Source: Hemicentrotus pulcherrimus (Eukaryota; Echinodermata; Echinoidea; Camarodonta; Strongylocentrotidae). Taken from it: a DNA stretch of 64,000 bases. The translations under genes were made by a program, and so were the position numbers. The stretch's first letter is position 1. Each line of letters opens with the position of its first letter. Below are positions 56,101 to 62,575 of this stretch, piece by piece. The stretch spans positions 177,272-241,271 of the forward strand of contig BEXV01000012.1 of assembly GCA_003118195.1 (NCBI GenBank), written 5' to 3'. Under the pieces are notes generated by a model. It searched no databases. It was not told where the DNA came from and worked only from the letters and a program-made list of their open reading frames with translations.

Positions 56101-58236
56101 AACTACATGGATTTTCTAGTAGAGATGAAAGGAAGAAACAAGTATTGAAACATTTGAGAAAGGGTTCAATAGTATCAAGGTACAATAATTCCGTGAGAGA
56201 AACATGATGAGGAAAATTTGGTGATCACACATTAAGTAACATTTATGATGATGACAAATTTAAATCTCTGGTGGAAATATTGCCTTTATTCTATTAGGAA
56301 TTCAAAAGTAATTTATAATTCAATGAAAGAGATCTGAAGAAGCAATGGTGCTCTTTTTGGAAGAAAGATGCAGAGTTCCAAACTTAAAAATTGAAAGTAA
56401 AAAAACAAAGGATAAATAAACAGCATTTCATGCAAACATTGGCCCAAAGTTTAAACCATAGTGAAGGAAATCACAAACCTTTGGATTTTCACGCTATACG
56501 AAAATTGGGGATAAAAATCATAAGATTACAATATGCAAAATACAATACTGTACAAGCAAAATAACACAGATTGTTTTAGACATAAAGAGAGAAGTCCCTA
56601 GTATATCATTAAAAAAAAAATGTTATCTAAATTGGCGCAAGCAGTTGATTTATAAAATATATTTCCCTATTATATACATGTATAAGCTTATATTCTTTGT
56701 TATGTTGAGGCCCTGTCTCATAACAGAGTTGGGATTGAATATTTGTTATCAATCCTAGCCCAGAATACCAACAAATATTTCAATAGAAAAGAACAAAAGA
56801 AAAATGTTGATAACACTGGAGAAGAAAAAAATTGTATTTTTTAATGTAATTCAATAAATATATGTTGAATGTGTGAAATGTACCCATCTCTCTTATACAA
56901 AGCAGAAACTAAAGCAGAAAAACATTATATTTCCTTGTCTTCAATTTCACGATGACTAAACTTCATATTTTTGCCCCTTTAACCCTACTAAAACGGCAAT
57001 GGTCCAGACTCGTAATTGTCGTCCAATGAAATCTCATTGCCACCCAGGGAGAAGGAGGGGGGAAGAAAAGCATGACAAAACATGTAAGCATTGACCTTGG
57101 TCCAAATCAGACACCTTTAAAGTCGGAACCGATGGCCGTTGAGTCAGATTGTTACCTTTTGAGCACGGCAGAGGACGAATTAAAAATGCCAAATAAATTA
57201 GAGCTTCTGCCACAGGTGTGTCCTTTCATGTTTCCTAACATATGATCTCTTTGAAGAGTGCAAAGACTCATCAAGAGTAATAATAATAATAATAATGATA
57301 ATCATTAAGATTTATATTCAAGTCAAATGTACAATCTCCGTACCATTTGTAAACTCATCAGTAGGTACAAATTTAAAGCCGTCCCTTCCTTCATTTCCAT
57401 TTGTTCTAATTTGATAAGCGTAAAAATAAACAACTCTAGCATGTTCTTTCCCAGAGAACATTTTTGCCAGATAAAAAAGCCTCCTTCATACATACTGCCT
57501 TAATACACAAGTATTCATAATAAAATATTTCTCTGTTGCTTTTAATGGGAACATAAACAATAGTTCTTTGAGAACAGCTCAAGGGAGTTCTTTCCTATAG
57601 ATACAAAACCACCTACGAAATCTTCATGTATTTCAACTCTTTAAAAAAAGATTTCTGCAAGGTCATCTACTTACAAAACAAAAGAAATGACAAAAATTTG
57701 AAAGATAAAAAGGTGAGGTCTAAAATTGACATTTGTAGCCTCATCATTTACAGTTTTTAAGTGTTAGTGTAAAACTATGGTCCCTACCCCAAAATCCCCA
57801 TGGCAATTAATCTGACCTCAATTTGAAGCATTTAATCTTCACGCTGACCAAGGCTTGGCGTCTGCAGATGACAGACCAATTTGTCTGCAAAATGGACTTA
57901 ATTCTTTAACGAGGGACTGACTTTGATACTTTATCTACGCTGATCCAGGTACGAAACAACAATGCTGACTCTCTGCCAAGTCATGTGACATGTTATTCTT
58001 GTACAGAACGTGAAGAAAGTTAAATTGATTATCGTAATGGGTCACTAGCACTGTTGGGTGAAAGAGAGATAGAAGTTATAATTTCTTTGAGTCAGGGCAG
58101 AGTTTGGAAGTGTCTGGGGCTTACCACAATGAGTCGCTTGAGCGTCTTTTCACTGGTCCCTCTCACGTCTTTCTTGTTGATCTCTTTCCGGACCATCAAC
58201 ACACGGTAGCGGGTGAAGAACTCGGAATACGACCAC
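15335..58236 (-). CDS. MYO5: Class V unconventional myosin heavy chain, C-terminal ~1,148 residues, 22 exons
   Basis: The exons, 5' to 3' on the - strand, are 58236-58125, 55009-54798, 51826-51520, 45737-45648, 40402-40178, 38780-38687, 36615-36326, 35601-35425, 34807-34598, 33679-33552, 31757-31656, 29221-29101, 27657-27546, 22618-22445, 21635-21484, 20868-20779, 19462-19312, 18324-18197, 17623-17552, 16680-16595, 16065-15891 and 15574-15335, with phases consistent throughout. Domains by approximate residue of this fragment: end of motor/converter 1-60 ([20 protein letters not shown]), six IQ calmodulin-binding motifs 65-205, coiled-coil stalk 210-410, PEST-like acidic break 410-445, second coiled coil 450-725, and globular cargo-binding tail with DIL domain 745-1148. 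Myosin V is a processive actin motor carrying vesicles and RNPs. The last residue (about human 1855) and the spacing agree with vertebrate myosin Va, so only the N-terminal ~700 motor residues are missing, to the right of the window. Vertebrates have MYO5A/B/C; this looks like the single invertebrate gene. Confidence 0.96.
15891..16065 (-). CDS. MYO5: MYO5 exon (DIL/globular tail)
   Basis: The donor is gtgag and the acceptor is atccag. It encodes [18 protein letters not shown], then [20 protein letters not shown] and TQLTVTQ. The LLQVKKxTDDD motif is a hallmark of the myosin V globular tail. Confidence 0.97.
16076..16110. repeat. (GA)n microsatellite
   Basis: An uninterrupted GA dinucleotide run in the intron, starting 11 bases from the splice acceptor at 16065. 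On the transcribed strand it is a CT tract and could act as a polypyrimidine tract. Confidence 0.95.
16595..16680 (-). CDS. MYO5: MYO5 exon (DIL domain)
   Basis: The acceptor is ctgtacag and the donor is gtaaaa. It reads [19 protein letters not shown] and CHWSKGVQI plus two bases, matching the myosin V [21 protein letters not shown] block at the core of the DIL domain. Confidence 0.97.
17068..17506. mobile_element. TIR transposon-like element with 39-A tract
   Basis: The 14-bp termini are imperfect inverted repeats: cagacctgccaacc on the left, and the reverse complement of the right end reads cagacgtgccaacc. The element is flanked on both sides by the six bases aagaag (17062-17067 and 17507-17512), consistent with a target-site duplication. 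The interior is AT-rich with a 39-base A run (17366-17404) and no coding capacity. It is a non-autonomous DNA element in a myosin intron; the superfamily is not assigned. Confidence 0.65.
17552..17623 (-). CDS. MYO5: MYO5 exon (globular tail)
   Basis: 24 codons, phase 0 at both ends, acceptor gaacag, donor gtacgt. It encodes [20 protein letters not shown] and VARQ, matching myosin V [20 protein letters not shown]. Confidence 0.96.
18197..18324 (-). CDS. MYO5: MYO5 exon (globular tail loop)
   Basis: The acceptor is catgcag and the donor is gtaag. It reads (V)[20 protein letters not shown], then [10 protein letters not shown] and SIDSLIKQ. The KPTGxRxRxSxI segment corresponds to the conserved phospho-regulated loop of the myosin V tail (human KPTGLRKRTSSI). 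Confidence 0.95.
18325..19311 (-). other. MYO5 intron with CCTAA-rich tract
   Basis: An AT-rich intron. Bases about 19195-19262 are a degenerate (C)CCTAAACCTAACC series resembling telomere-type repeats. An imperfect inverted repeat lies at about 18598-18690. Confidence 0.6.
19195..19262. repeat. Degenerate telomere-like CCCTAA tract (interstitial)
   Basis: Irregular repeats of taaccct, aacccta and acctaacc. Similar tracts occur at 45355-45475 and 62515-62575, and the latter two share flanking sequence. The tract is therefore probably part of a dispersed repeat, not a true interstitial telomere. Confidence 0.7.
19312..19462 (-). CDS. MYO5: MYO5 exon (DIL domain)
   Basis: The acceptor is tctgcag and the donor is gtaaga. 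It encodes [40 protein letters not shown], and ends NSVQPLI plus one base. It matches myosin V [43 protein letters not shown]. Confidence 0.97.
19463..20778 (-). other. MYO5 intron, no feature seen
   Basis: AT-rich intron with A-rich microsatellite patches. No exon, RNA gene or mobile element was recognised. Confidence 0.55.
20779..20868 (-). CDS. MYO5: MYO5 exon (DIL domain start)
   Basis: 30 codons, phase 0, acceptor ctacag, donor gtgag. It reads [20 protein letters not shown] and [10 protein letters not shown], matching [29 protein letters not shown] of myosin Va. Confidence 0.97.
21262..21321. repeat. Perfect 2 x 30-bp tandem duplication
   Basis: Bases 21262-21291 and 21292-21321 are identical 30-mers, beginning caagttggtaaatttcct. 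The absence of mismatches implies a recent duplication or expansion inside the intron. Confidence 0.95.
21484..21635 (-). CDS. MYO5: MYO5 exon (globular tail, N-terminal lobe)
   Basis: The acceptor is atcttag and the donor is gtcagt. It encodes (D)[50 protein letters not shown]. It matches [30 protein letters not shown], one of the strongest myosin V signatures. Confidence 0.98.
22445..22618 (-). CDS. MYO5: MYO5 exon (stalk-to-tail junction)
   Basis: The acceptor is cctcacag and the donor is gtagga. It reads [20 protein letters not shown], with a Ser/Glu-rich linker, then [20 protein letters not shown] and KMVII. The QGMLEYKKEDEQKL-type motif marks entry to the globular tail. Confidence 0.94.
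23210..23283 (-). repeat. tRNA-like unit, probable SINE head or tRNA pseudogene
   Basis: On the - strand there is an A-box-like tggcctggtgg (23263-23273) and a B-box ggttcaagtcc (23221-23231), about 40 bases apart, the spacing of an internal Pol III promoter. An anticodon-like stem (ctgc/gcag) and a partial acceptor pairing (ggaccag with ctggttc) can be drawn. The loop has C where U33 should be, and the acceptor is out of register with the A box, so a functional tRNA is unlikely. A tRNA-derived SINE head fits best. Its 3' body is not recognised. Confidence 0.6.
24230..24470. repeat. Dispersed repeat copy A (unnamed)
   Basis: This stretch shares extended similarity in the same orientation with 60120-60360. 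Both contain tatagtgc/tagtgcatgtaa, then caatttctt/caaatttctt followed by ttttgat, then gattccaaacagtttctttc against gattccacaacatttctttc, then gaccatgg/gaccagta. The similarity is interrupted by small indels. No coding capacity is evident. It may be a fragment of an old transposon. Confidence 0.6.
25548..25945. mobile_element. MITE with TA target duplication, interrupted by a second MITE
   Basis: The left end cagtaaaacctg and the reverse complement of the right end cagtcaaacctg form terminal inverted repeats that continue with (c)tatagcgacc/ctttagtgacc. TA dinucleotides flank the element (25546-25547 and 25946-25947). This is the pattern of Tc1/mariner- or pogo-type non-autonomous elements. 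The interior holds another inverted-repeat element at 25591-25833, so the insertion is nested. Confidence 0.75.
25591..25833. mobile_element. Nested inner MITE carrying a reverse-transcriptase scrap
   Basis: The termini are ctgtaattaatggtgtataa at left and, as reverse complement, ccgtaattaacgttgtataa at right, both followed by accgcacc. TA flanks are present on both sides (25589-25590 and 25834-25835). Within it, 25648-25730 on the + strand encodes [16 protein letters not shown], the fingers/palm motif of non-LTR reverse transcriptases. It is followed one frame over by INDL, so the scrap is frameshifted and non-functional. Confidence 0.75.
27546..27657 (-). CDS. MYO5: MYO5 exon (end of coiled coil)
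   Basis: The acceptor is tcttag and the donor is gtatat. It reads [37 protein letters not shown]. The KKLKKQLK segment matches the VRKLKKQLKVFAKKIGELE helix preceding the myosin V tail. Confidence 0.93.
27990..28605. repeat. (CAT/ATC)n trinucleotide tract, ~0.6 kb
   Basis: Imperfect CAT/CAC/CGT/CTC trinucleotides, densest at 28125-28596, in a myosin intron. A longer unit is repeated within it: the series with catcaccatcagcatcgtca occurs near 28353 and again near 28510, about 155 bp apart. The poly-His, poly-Asp, poly-Met, poly-Ile and poly-Ser open frames across this stretch are artefacts of the repeat. Confidence 0.97.
29101..29221 (-). CDS. MYO5: MYO5 exon (coiled coil)
   Basis: The acceptor is ctcacag and the donor is gtaag. 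It encodes (I)[40 protein letters not shown], a heptad-rich helix corresponding to the stalk around EIQSLKEENNRQQQLL of myosin Va. Confidence 0.92.
29222..31655 (-). other. MYO5 intron, no feature seen
   Basis: 2.4 kb of AT-rich intron. A short (TA)n run lies near 30732-30746. No exon or mobile element was recognised. Confidence 0.55.
31656..31757 (-). CDS. MYO5: MYO5 exon (coiled coil), two possible acceptors
   Basis: The donor is gtgag after AAGAT. It reads (H)[34 protein letters not shown]. The [10 protein letters not shown] block aligns with GLKQANRLLESQL of myosin Va. The acceptor tcttgctcag, giving an exon end at 31757, has a good pyrimidine tract and was chosen. A second AG, giving 31733, keeps the same phase and would remove eight residues, so the 5' edge is uncertain. 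Confidence 0.78.
31758..33551 (-). other. MYO5 intron with GA-rich tract
   Basis: An AT-rich intron with an ambiguous base at 31966 and a long GA-rich microsatellite at 33176-33345. No exon was recognised. Confidence 0.6.
33176..33345. repeat. (GA)n-rich microsatellite
   Basis: About 170 bases of imperfect GAGAGA/GACAGA repeats. The Leu/Ser-rich open frames on the opposite strand are artefacts of it. Confidence 0.95.
33552..33679 (-). CDS. MYO5: MYO5 exon (stalk, low-helix insert)
   Basis: The acceptor is aaatcag and the donor is gtaagc. It reads [40 protein letters not shown] and TN. It is acidic and polar with weak heptads, corresponding to the region of myosin Va (DDKNTMTDSTILLEDVQKM) where mammalian tail exons are alternatively spliced. 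Confidence 0.88.
34598..34807 (-). CDS. MYO5: MYO5 exon (coiled coil)
   Basis: 70 codons, phase 0, acceptor ctgtag, donor gtttgt. It encodes [20 protein letters not shown], a short acidic gap, then [39 protein letters not shown]. The pattern matches the stalk region [26 protein letters not shown]. Confidence 0.93.
35425..35601 (-). CDS. MYO5: MYO5 exon (second coiled coil begins)
   Basis: 59 codons, acceptor ctccag, donor gtaggt. It reads [40 protein letters not shown], and ends HELDHLHLL. It matches MSLFLKLQKRVTELEQEKQ of myosin Va, the start of the distal coiled coil. Confidence 0.95.
36326..36615 (-). CDS. MYO5: MYO5 exon (stalk with PEST-like break)
   Basis: 96 full codons, acceptor tgtccag, donor gtgag. 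It begins [20 protein letters not shown], then [30 protein letters not shown]. These match the myosin Va [40 protein letters not shown] helix. The second half is non-helical and rich in Ser, Thr, Glu and Asp ([19 protein letters not shown]), in the place of the mammalian PEST/protease-sensitive site. Confidence 0.96.
36616..38686 (-). other. MYO5 intron with GT microsatellite
   Basis: A 2.1-kb intron. A (GT)n run lies at 37797-37821. Two direct copies of an ~28-bp word (attgatttcaaat.../attgatttgaaat... through cctattgg) occur at 37912-37939 and 37970-37997. A GC-richer patch at about 37165-37400 has an A-box-like word but no B box. Confidence 0.55.
38687..38780 (-). CDS. MYO5: MYO5 exon (coiled coil)
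   Basis: The acceptor is ctttcag and the donor is gtaaga. It reads [31 protein letters not shown] plus one base. It is a strongly heptad-patterned helix in frame between its neighbours. Confidence 0.93.
38781..40177 (-). other. MYO5 intron, no feature seen
   Basis: 1.4 kb of AT-rich intron with short A runs and near-repeats of tcatacaactgattctt-type words at 38950-39065. No exon was recognised. Confidence 0.5.
40178..40402 (-). CDS. MYO5: MYO5 exon (proximal coiled coil)
   Basis: 75 codons, phase 0, acceptor ttcacag, donor gtttgt. It begins [20 protein letters not shown] and ends [13 protein letters not shown]. It is a continuous charged coiled coil without proline, corresponding to the stalk just after the neck; its GC content exceeds that of the flanking intron. 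Confidence 0.95.
40965..41324. repeat. Two-unit tandem duplication, period ~180 bp
   Basis: Unit 1 (about 40965-41144) and unit 2 (about 41145-41324) share gagatca(g/a)tg, tcaattcatattttag/a, acatcattcccag, catcaagaagacatcaca, accattttatgaatgt in the same order, with scattered substitutions. The duplication is diverged, hence older than the 30-bp one at 21262. Confidence 0.85.
42255..42490. repeat. GA-rich microsatellites
   Basis: A run of GGGAGAGAAAAA-type 12-mers at about 42320-42356 is followed by a nearly pure (GA)n run at 42422-42489. Confidence 0.95.
43436..43870. repeat. Long purine-rich (G/A) tract
   Basis: About 430 bases, predominantly G and A on the + strand, with GGGGAGGG/GGGAAGG words and only scattered pyrimidines. 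In the myosin transcript it is polypyrimidine. Open frames on both strands are compositional artefacts. Confidence 0.9.
45355..45475. repeat. CCTAA-rich telomere-like tract
   Basis: Irregular cctaaccc, acctaacc and aaccttaaccc words. The sequence after it (attgcaaccttaacctta, then gacgtaatacaggg and gagcaaatg) parallels that after the tract at 62515-62575, so both belong to one dispersed repeat family. Confidence 0.7.
45648..45737 (-). CDS. MYO5: MYO5 exon (start of coiled-coil stalk)
   Basis: 30 codons, phase 0, acceptor aatcag, donor gtaagt. It encodes [30 protein letters not shown], almost identical to myosin Va [30 protein letters not shown]. Confidence 0.98.
48007..48225. other. Assembly gap (219 N) flanked by poly-G
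   Basis: The unread bases are preceded by a G-rich run broken by single A residues (from about 47988) and followed by 20 consecutive G (48226-48245). The gap was probably caused by the homopolymer. Open frames spanning it are meaningless. Confidence 0.98.
50077..50350. repeat. (AGT)n trinucleotide tract
   Basis: Imperfect AGT/AGA trinucleotides on the + strand, densest at 50085-50280. The poly-Val frame over it is an artefact. Confidence 0.95.
51520..51826 (-). CDS. MYO5: MYO5 exon encoding IQ motifs 3-6
   Basis: 102 codons plus one base, acceptor tcgtcag, donor gtaaac. Four IQ units follow in order: [71 protein letters not shown]. They form most of the lever arm that binds calmodulin and light chains. 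The open frame continues upstream of the acceptor to an ATG near 51879, but the joining residues (K)[11 protein letters not shown] fit myosin Va AKFLRRTKAA, so the acceptor at 51827-51828 is preferred. Confidence 0.96.
51827..54797 (-). other. MYO5 intron, partly less AT-rich
   Basis: A 3-kb intron. Bases about 52430-53260 are noticeably less AT-rich and free of simple repeats. No coding family was recognised there; the 86-codon + frame at 52795-53055 resembles nothing I know. No mobile element was identified. Confidence 0.5.
54798..55009 (-). CDS. MYO5: MYO5 exon: converter/lever junction and IQ motifs 1-2
   Basis: The acceptor is tctatag and the donor is gtgagt. It encodes [71 protein letters not shown] (last codon split). 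The first half is practically identical to myosin Va and is the end of the motor domain; the second gives IQ1 and IQ2. Confidence 0.98.
55010..58124 (-). other. MYO5 intron, no feature seen
   Basis: 3.1 kb of AT-rich intron with a TGTGTG run near 55340 and an AAT run at 57281-57300. No exon was recognised. Confidence 0.5.
58125..58236 (-). CDS. MYO5: MYO5 exon (late motor domain), first in window
   Basis: The acceptor is ataacag and the donor is gtaagc. It reads [37 protein letters not shown], matching the motor segment RWTYQEFFSRYRVLM...NVLEKLI of myosin Va. The first codon is split, so at least one more exon lies upstream, beyond the window. Confidence 0.96.
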
Positions 58237-60119
58237 CTGTTATAATAAAGTAGTTAGAGGGAGAGAGAGAGAAAGAGAAGAAACAATTGAATTGTTAATT
58301 AGATTGTAACAGGTGTACAAATGGTCTCTTGACCACAGATTACAATACCCTTGCAGACCTAACTAATATGTCAATGAATAATATGACAAACTGAATCTCT
58401 TGTCACTACAATTCTCCCTATTCAATGCAAATTTAAAATGATGAGTCAAAAAGAGTAACAAAATCCCACTTACCAGCAACAAACACAAAACCACAAGCCC
58501 TTTTTATTTCATTTGTACTTACCACTTTCGTTCCCCCTCAGTTTGAATATAGGCCAGTCTTAAAAACTGTCACATTATGGCCAGGAAGAAAATCTCAAAC
58601 TATGCAATAAAATTAAGCAAACTACCATTTCTGTCGCAGCACAGATACTTACCTAAATTGGCTACTCCAAACGACATAAGATGCACTATCTATTAAATTT
58701 CTGAATAAACAAAATCTCCAGGCGTATAATCCAATACAACAAAAGTTCACATTTTGACCAGTAAAATAGAATGGAAAAAATGATTATTCCTCGCCAGCCT
58801 GGCCGGTGGAGATAGCCGTCTGTACACACTTAACGCCAGAAACCACTTGAGCCAAGAGCATAGGAAACAGGGTTGTAACTACACTGATTTCAAGCTGTGG
58901 GACTATTATCTCTCCAGAACAGTAAACTCATTACAATCATTATCCCATTATAGAGAAGGAAAAGGGTATCAATTCTTCACAATAACATTTATTAGTGCTA
59001 TGGCCAATTTCATGTGGAAAATTCTTCATATTAAAGCCTCTGTTTAATACTAAGTGTATTTGCTGAAAACTTGCCAATTTGGGCCAACAGTATTTTGAAG
59101 GAATGTTGCAATTGATACAAAAGAATAAGGGCATTTTTCCTAATACAAAGGATCAATAATCTAATTATAAAGGTGATTCATTCTGCAAAACACCATGTAT
59201 GCCTGCCTACTAATCCCTCTTCATTTGGCTATTCACATCAAATTACCTTAAGAACATGGCTACATTTCCTTTCCATATCTCCCGAACAAAAATATCTTTC
59301 AAAGATTGTAGTCTAGCTCACTTTCTTTTAATATCTTCCACTTCTGACAGCCGAGACCAAATCCAACTGACACTTCTTACATCTCCACCCTCTGTCCCAA
59401 CAAACGGCCCTCCTACGTCAAAGCTCTGATTAGCTAATAGTACCTCAATTTACACCTTCAGTTCACACTTGAACATATCACATATTCCAGCAGTAAATGT
59501 CATGTTTCCTTGGCTTTGGGACCCCGTTTCATATGAGGAAGTCGATATTGATTAAATAATGACTTGACCTTCACTGATTAAGAAAAGAGCTCTACATTTA
59601 GACAGTTTTAGACGTTCATAAAATGAATTAAGAATGTAAACTGCTATATCATACTACATGTAATTCAATACAATTCACATCACCCACTCTATGAAATTAA
59701 AAGGAAATGTGTGCAACCAAACTGAATTCATAAACCTTGGGTGACAACTGACAAGCCAATCTATTTAATTATTTGTTTAAAAATATCCTACAAGATGTTG
59801 GAATTGACATGACTATATCGTCTGTTTAGATCAAGTGTTTTAACTCTGCAAAGAATAAATGCTCTTTTGGTGCTCAGTGGACAATTAATATGTATCACAC
59901 CCTCTCCATCTTTATCAAATCAATTACAAAAATATTGATGACACAATACAGATGAAGTAAACTTAATTTTAAAGGTTAAGACCAGTATTGGAAACGCCCC
60001 AATTTCAAAAAATGAAATGGAAGCTGTCATTACCAATCATGTGAAAGAATATGTTTGACTAATACATGATGATAACAAATTTGCAGGGAAACCGCCTACT
60101 AATTCATATATTTGGTAAA

Positions 60120-60360
60120 TTTGTTTCTCTCATGGTCTGTGAGAGATACAGGGTAGTCCCATATACATCTTTCTGTGTATAGTGCTTGTAACTTTACGAA
60201 GAGTGGGCCAAATTTCTTATCATTTTGATGATTCCAGTACCATGTAGATGCTAGATGCTAGATGATCAACCTTTTCTGATCGATTCCACAACATTTCTTT
60301 CACAAAGCAATCGCCTGACCATGGTCTTTACCTTTAAGTGACTTTACATTTGATATTACT
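60120..60360. repeat. Dispersed repeat copy B (unnamed)
   Basis: Similar in order and orientation to 24230-24470; see copy A. It contains a short local duplication (gatgctagatgctagatgat) near 60247-60266. Confidence 0.6.
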
Positions 60361-62514
60361 TAAGTGAAGTTAACATTAGCTCCCAATCTTTTGCCAAATG
60401 TGAAAGAACTATGACATCTGAGAGACCAAATCTTTATGCGAGGATTAGCTTCTTATCTATTGTCAAATGTGAATGGGGCAGCGATATCTGGGTGAGAATA
60501 ATTCTACATTTCCTTGGCTGGGTTCCCTATTCAGGAAATCATGGTTAAGTGCCTGCAGCGAGAACATTCTGACGTTGATCTTGATATCCAAACCATCTCA
60601 CACCTTACTGTAAGGAAGTATTTTCTGTTTGGCGCCAGAAGGGTGTTAAAGGGCGTTGTAATAACCCCCTTCTAGCTCTGAACAGATGATCTTTGGGACG
60701 GAAACAGAGATGGGTGAATGTGGCTAGCAAGTGAAAACATGAAAGGGGTGTTACCGACTGAGTCAAATGATGACAAGTTACACCTTAGCACTGATAGGAG
60801 TAATAAAGGAAGAGTTGGTCAATAAAAGTCTACTCCCTCTCAAACCAAATTTAGGACTTGTTGTTCATAGTTAACTCTGATAGTTACTTGTGATTATTAA
60901 AGAGCATTACTCATTATTTAAAACACACAATTTCACAGTGTATTACTTCCAAAAAACAAGTGTCATAAACTTATGTAGTTCATCTGAATTGCCTCTTGAG
61001 TGTGAATTGCTTGATAATTTCTTAGGCATATTTTGTTCTTCAAACTCATATTTCATATTTCACCCTTCTTTACACGGAATTGAGTAGGAATCTCTCTTAC
61101 AAAATACACAAATGAAATAGGTGAATAGTTGGAGCTTGATCATTGCAAAAGAGGTATTAATTGCTAGAAAATCAGAGATATTTATCAACCTTAAATCATT
61201 TTGCCAGTTTTACCTTGGAAGCATTTCACTTTAAATACGTTCATTTACCGTACCTTTAGGTGGGCCCAAAGACTCTTATTCATCTCGAGGCTTATGTGTC
61301 TAAAGTTGGCTTACTCAACATTATAACATGAGCTCCAGTCCAGAGTTTGCCAATTTCTATATCATTACTCATAGTGATAACAAGACAAATGTTTTTAAAA
61401 GCATTTTTTTCCTTTCGGTTGGGGNGGGGGTGAAGGGGCAGGGGGTTGCTGCTTACTTTTTCTTGCCATTATTACATCAATGTTTATTAGAATGAAACAA
61501 AAAGGAAAAAGTTATCTTTGAGTTATGTCTCTAATTTCATTTCCACACATGGCAATAAGTGTCCTTGTGCAAAGAATTTGATGAATAATTGAGTATTCTG
61601 TCTGCAACCTTCCAGAGCAGTTGGGTATCACGAGTATAAGTCAGACACGTTCCTGTTTAATCACTCTTCAGCACAAGCAAATCCTAATTAAGTTAAATAT
61701 TCAGAATTTATTCAAGTAATCCTTCATTAAGCTTCATTTATCATCTTTCAAGGGAGGAAGGAAACAGTTGTGTAAGCGATATTAAAATGTGCCTGTGTGC
61801 TAAGACAGAACTAACTGTATTCAAATTAAAGATAATCATTCATGGTCTGCGCTGCACAATAACAATTTATAAATCATCTCTGTAGCAATGTGAGCTCATG
61901 TGCAATCCTTATTAAACGAAGCAGATTTACCAGAAGACAAAGGAATGGAAAAGGTCAGAGCATGACTGAAGGATAAACATTTACTTTGAAGGACTTTCAA
62001 GTTGATTACTAGAATTTTTACTATAGATTTTTATTACCAAGTGCAATTTAGCATAAACTTTATGACAGAACAGTTTTGTGATTATTGAGGTCATGGAATA
62101 TGATCTAATCAAGCCTAAGCAGAACTGGAAGGGAAAATGGGACAATTCCTGAATCTGGATTTCCTTCACCTTAATCCAGCTGGCCCCCTGGATATCTCCC
62201 GTCCTACAACAAATGGCACACCAACCTATGACAAAGTTCTTGGCTGACCCAAGGTCTGCATAAAGCACTGTCGCCCCATTCAGACCAACAAAATTTATTC
62301 TACAGCTTCATAGCCATGGGACAAGTATTTACCTTTTCTAGTCTTCACATCAAAAACAAAACATATACCAGAACGTCTACTAGTAAGACAGAGGTTTGAG
62401 CATTGTTTCAAACAAGAAGTTGATGAAGAATCAGGGTCCGTTACAGTGTAAACATTGAATCAAACAAGAGTCCTTTAATTTCCTACACCACCCAAATTCC
62501 TAACTTAAACCCTT

Positions 62515-62575
62515 GTCCCAACACTAAACCTAACCTTTAATACTTTTAACCCTAACCCTACACCTAACCTAAAGC
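62515..62575. repeat. CCTAA-rich telomere-like tract
   Basis: Irregular taaccctaaccct and acctaacct words followed by attgcaactctaatctta and gagcaattgctgcc. It parallels the tract at 45355-45475 and its right flank. Confidence 0.7.
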
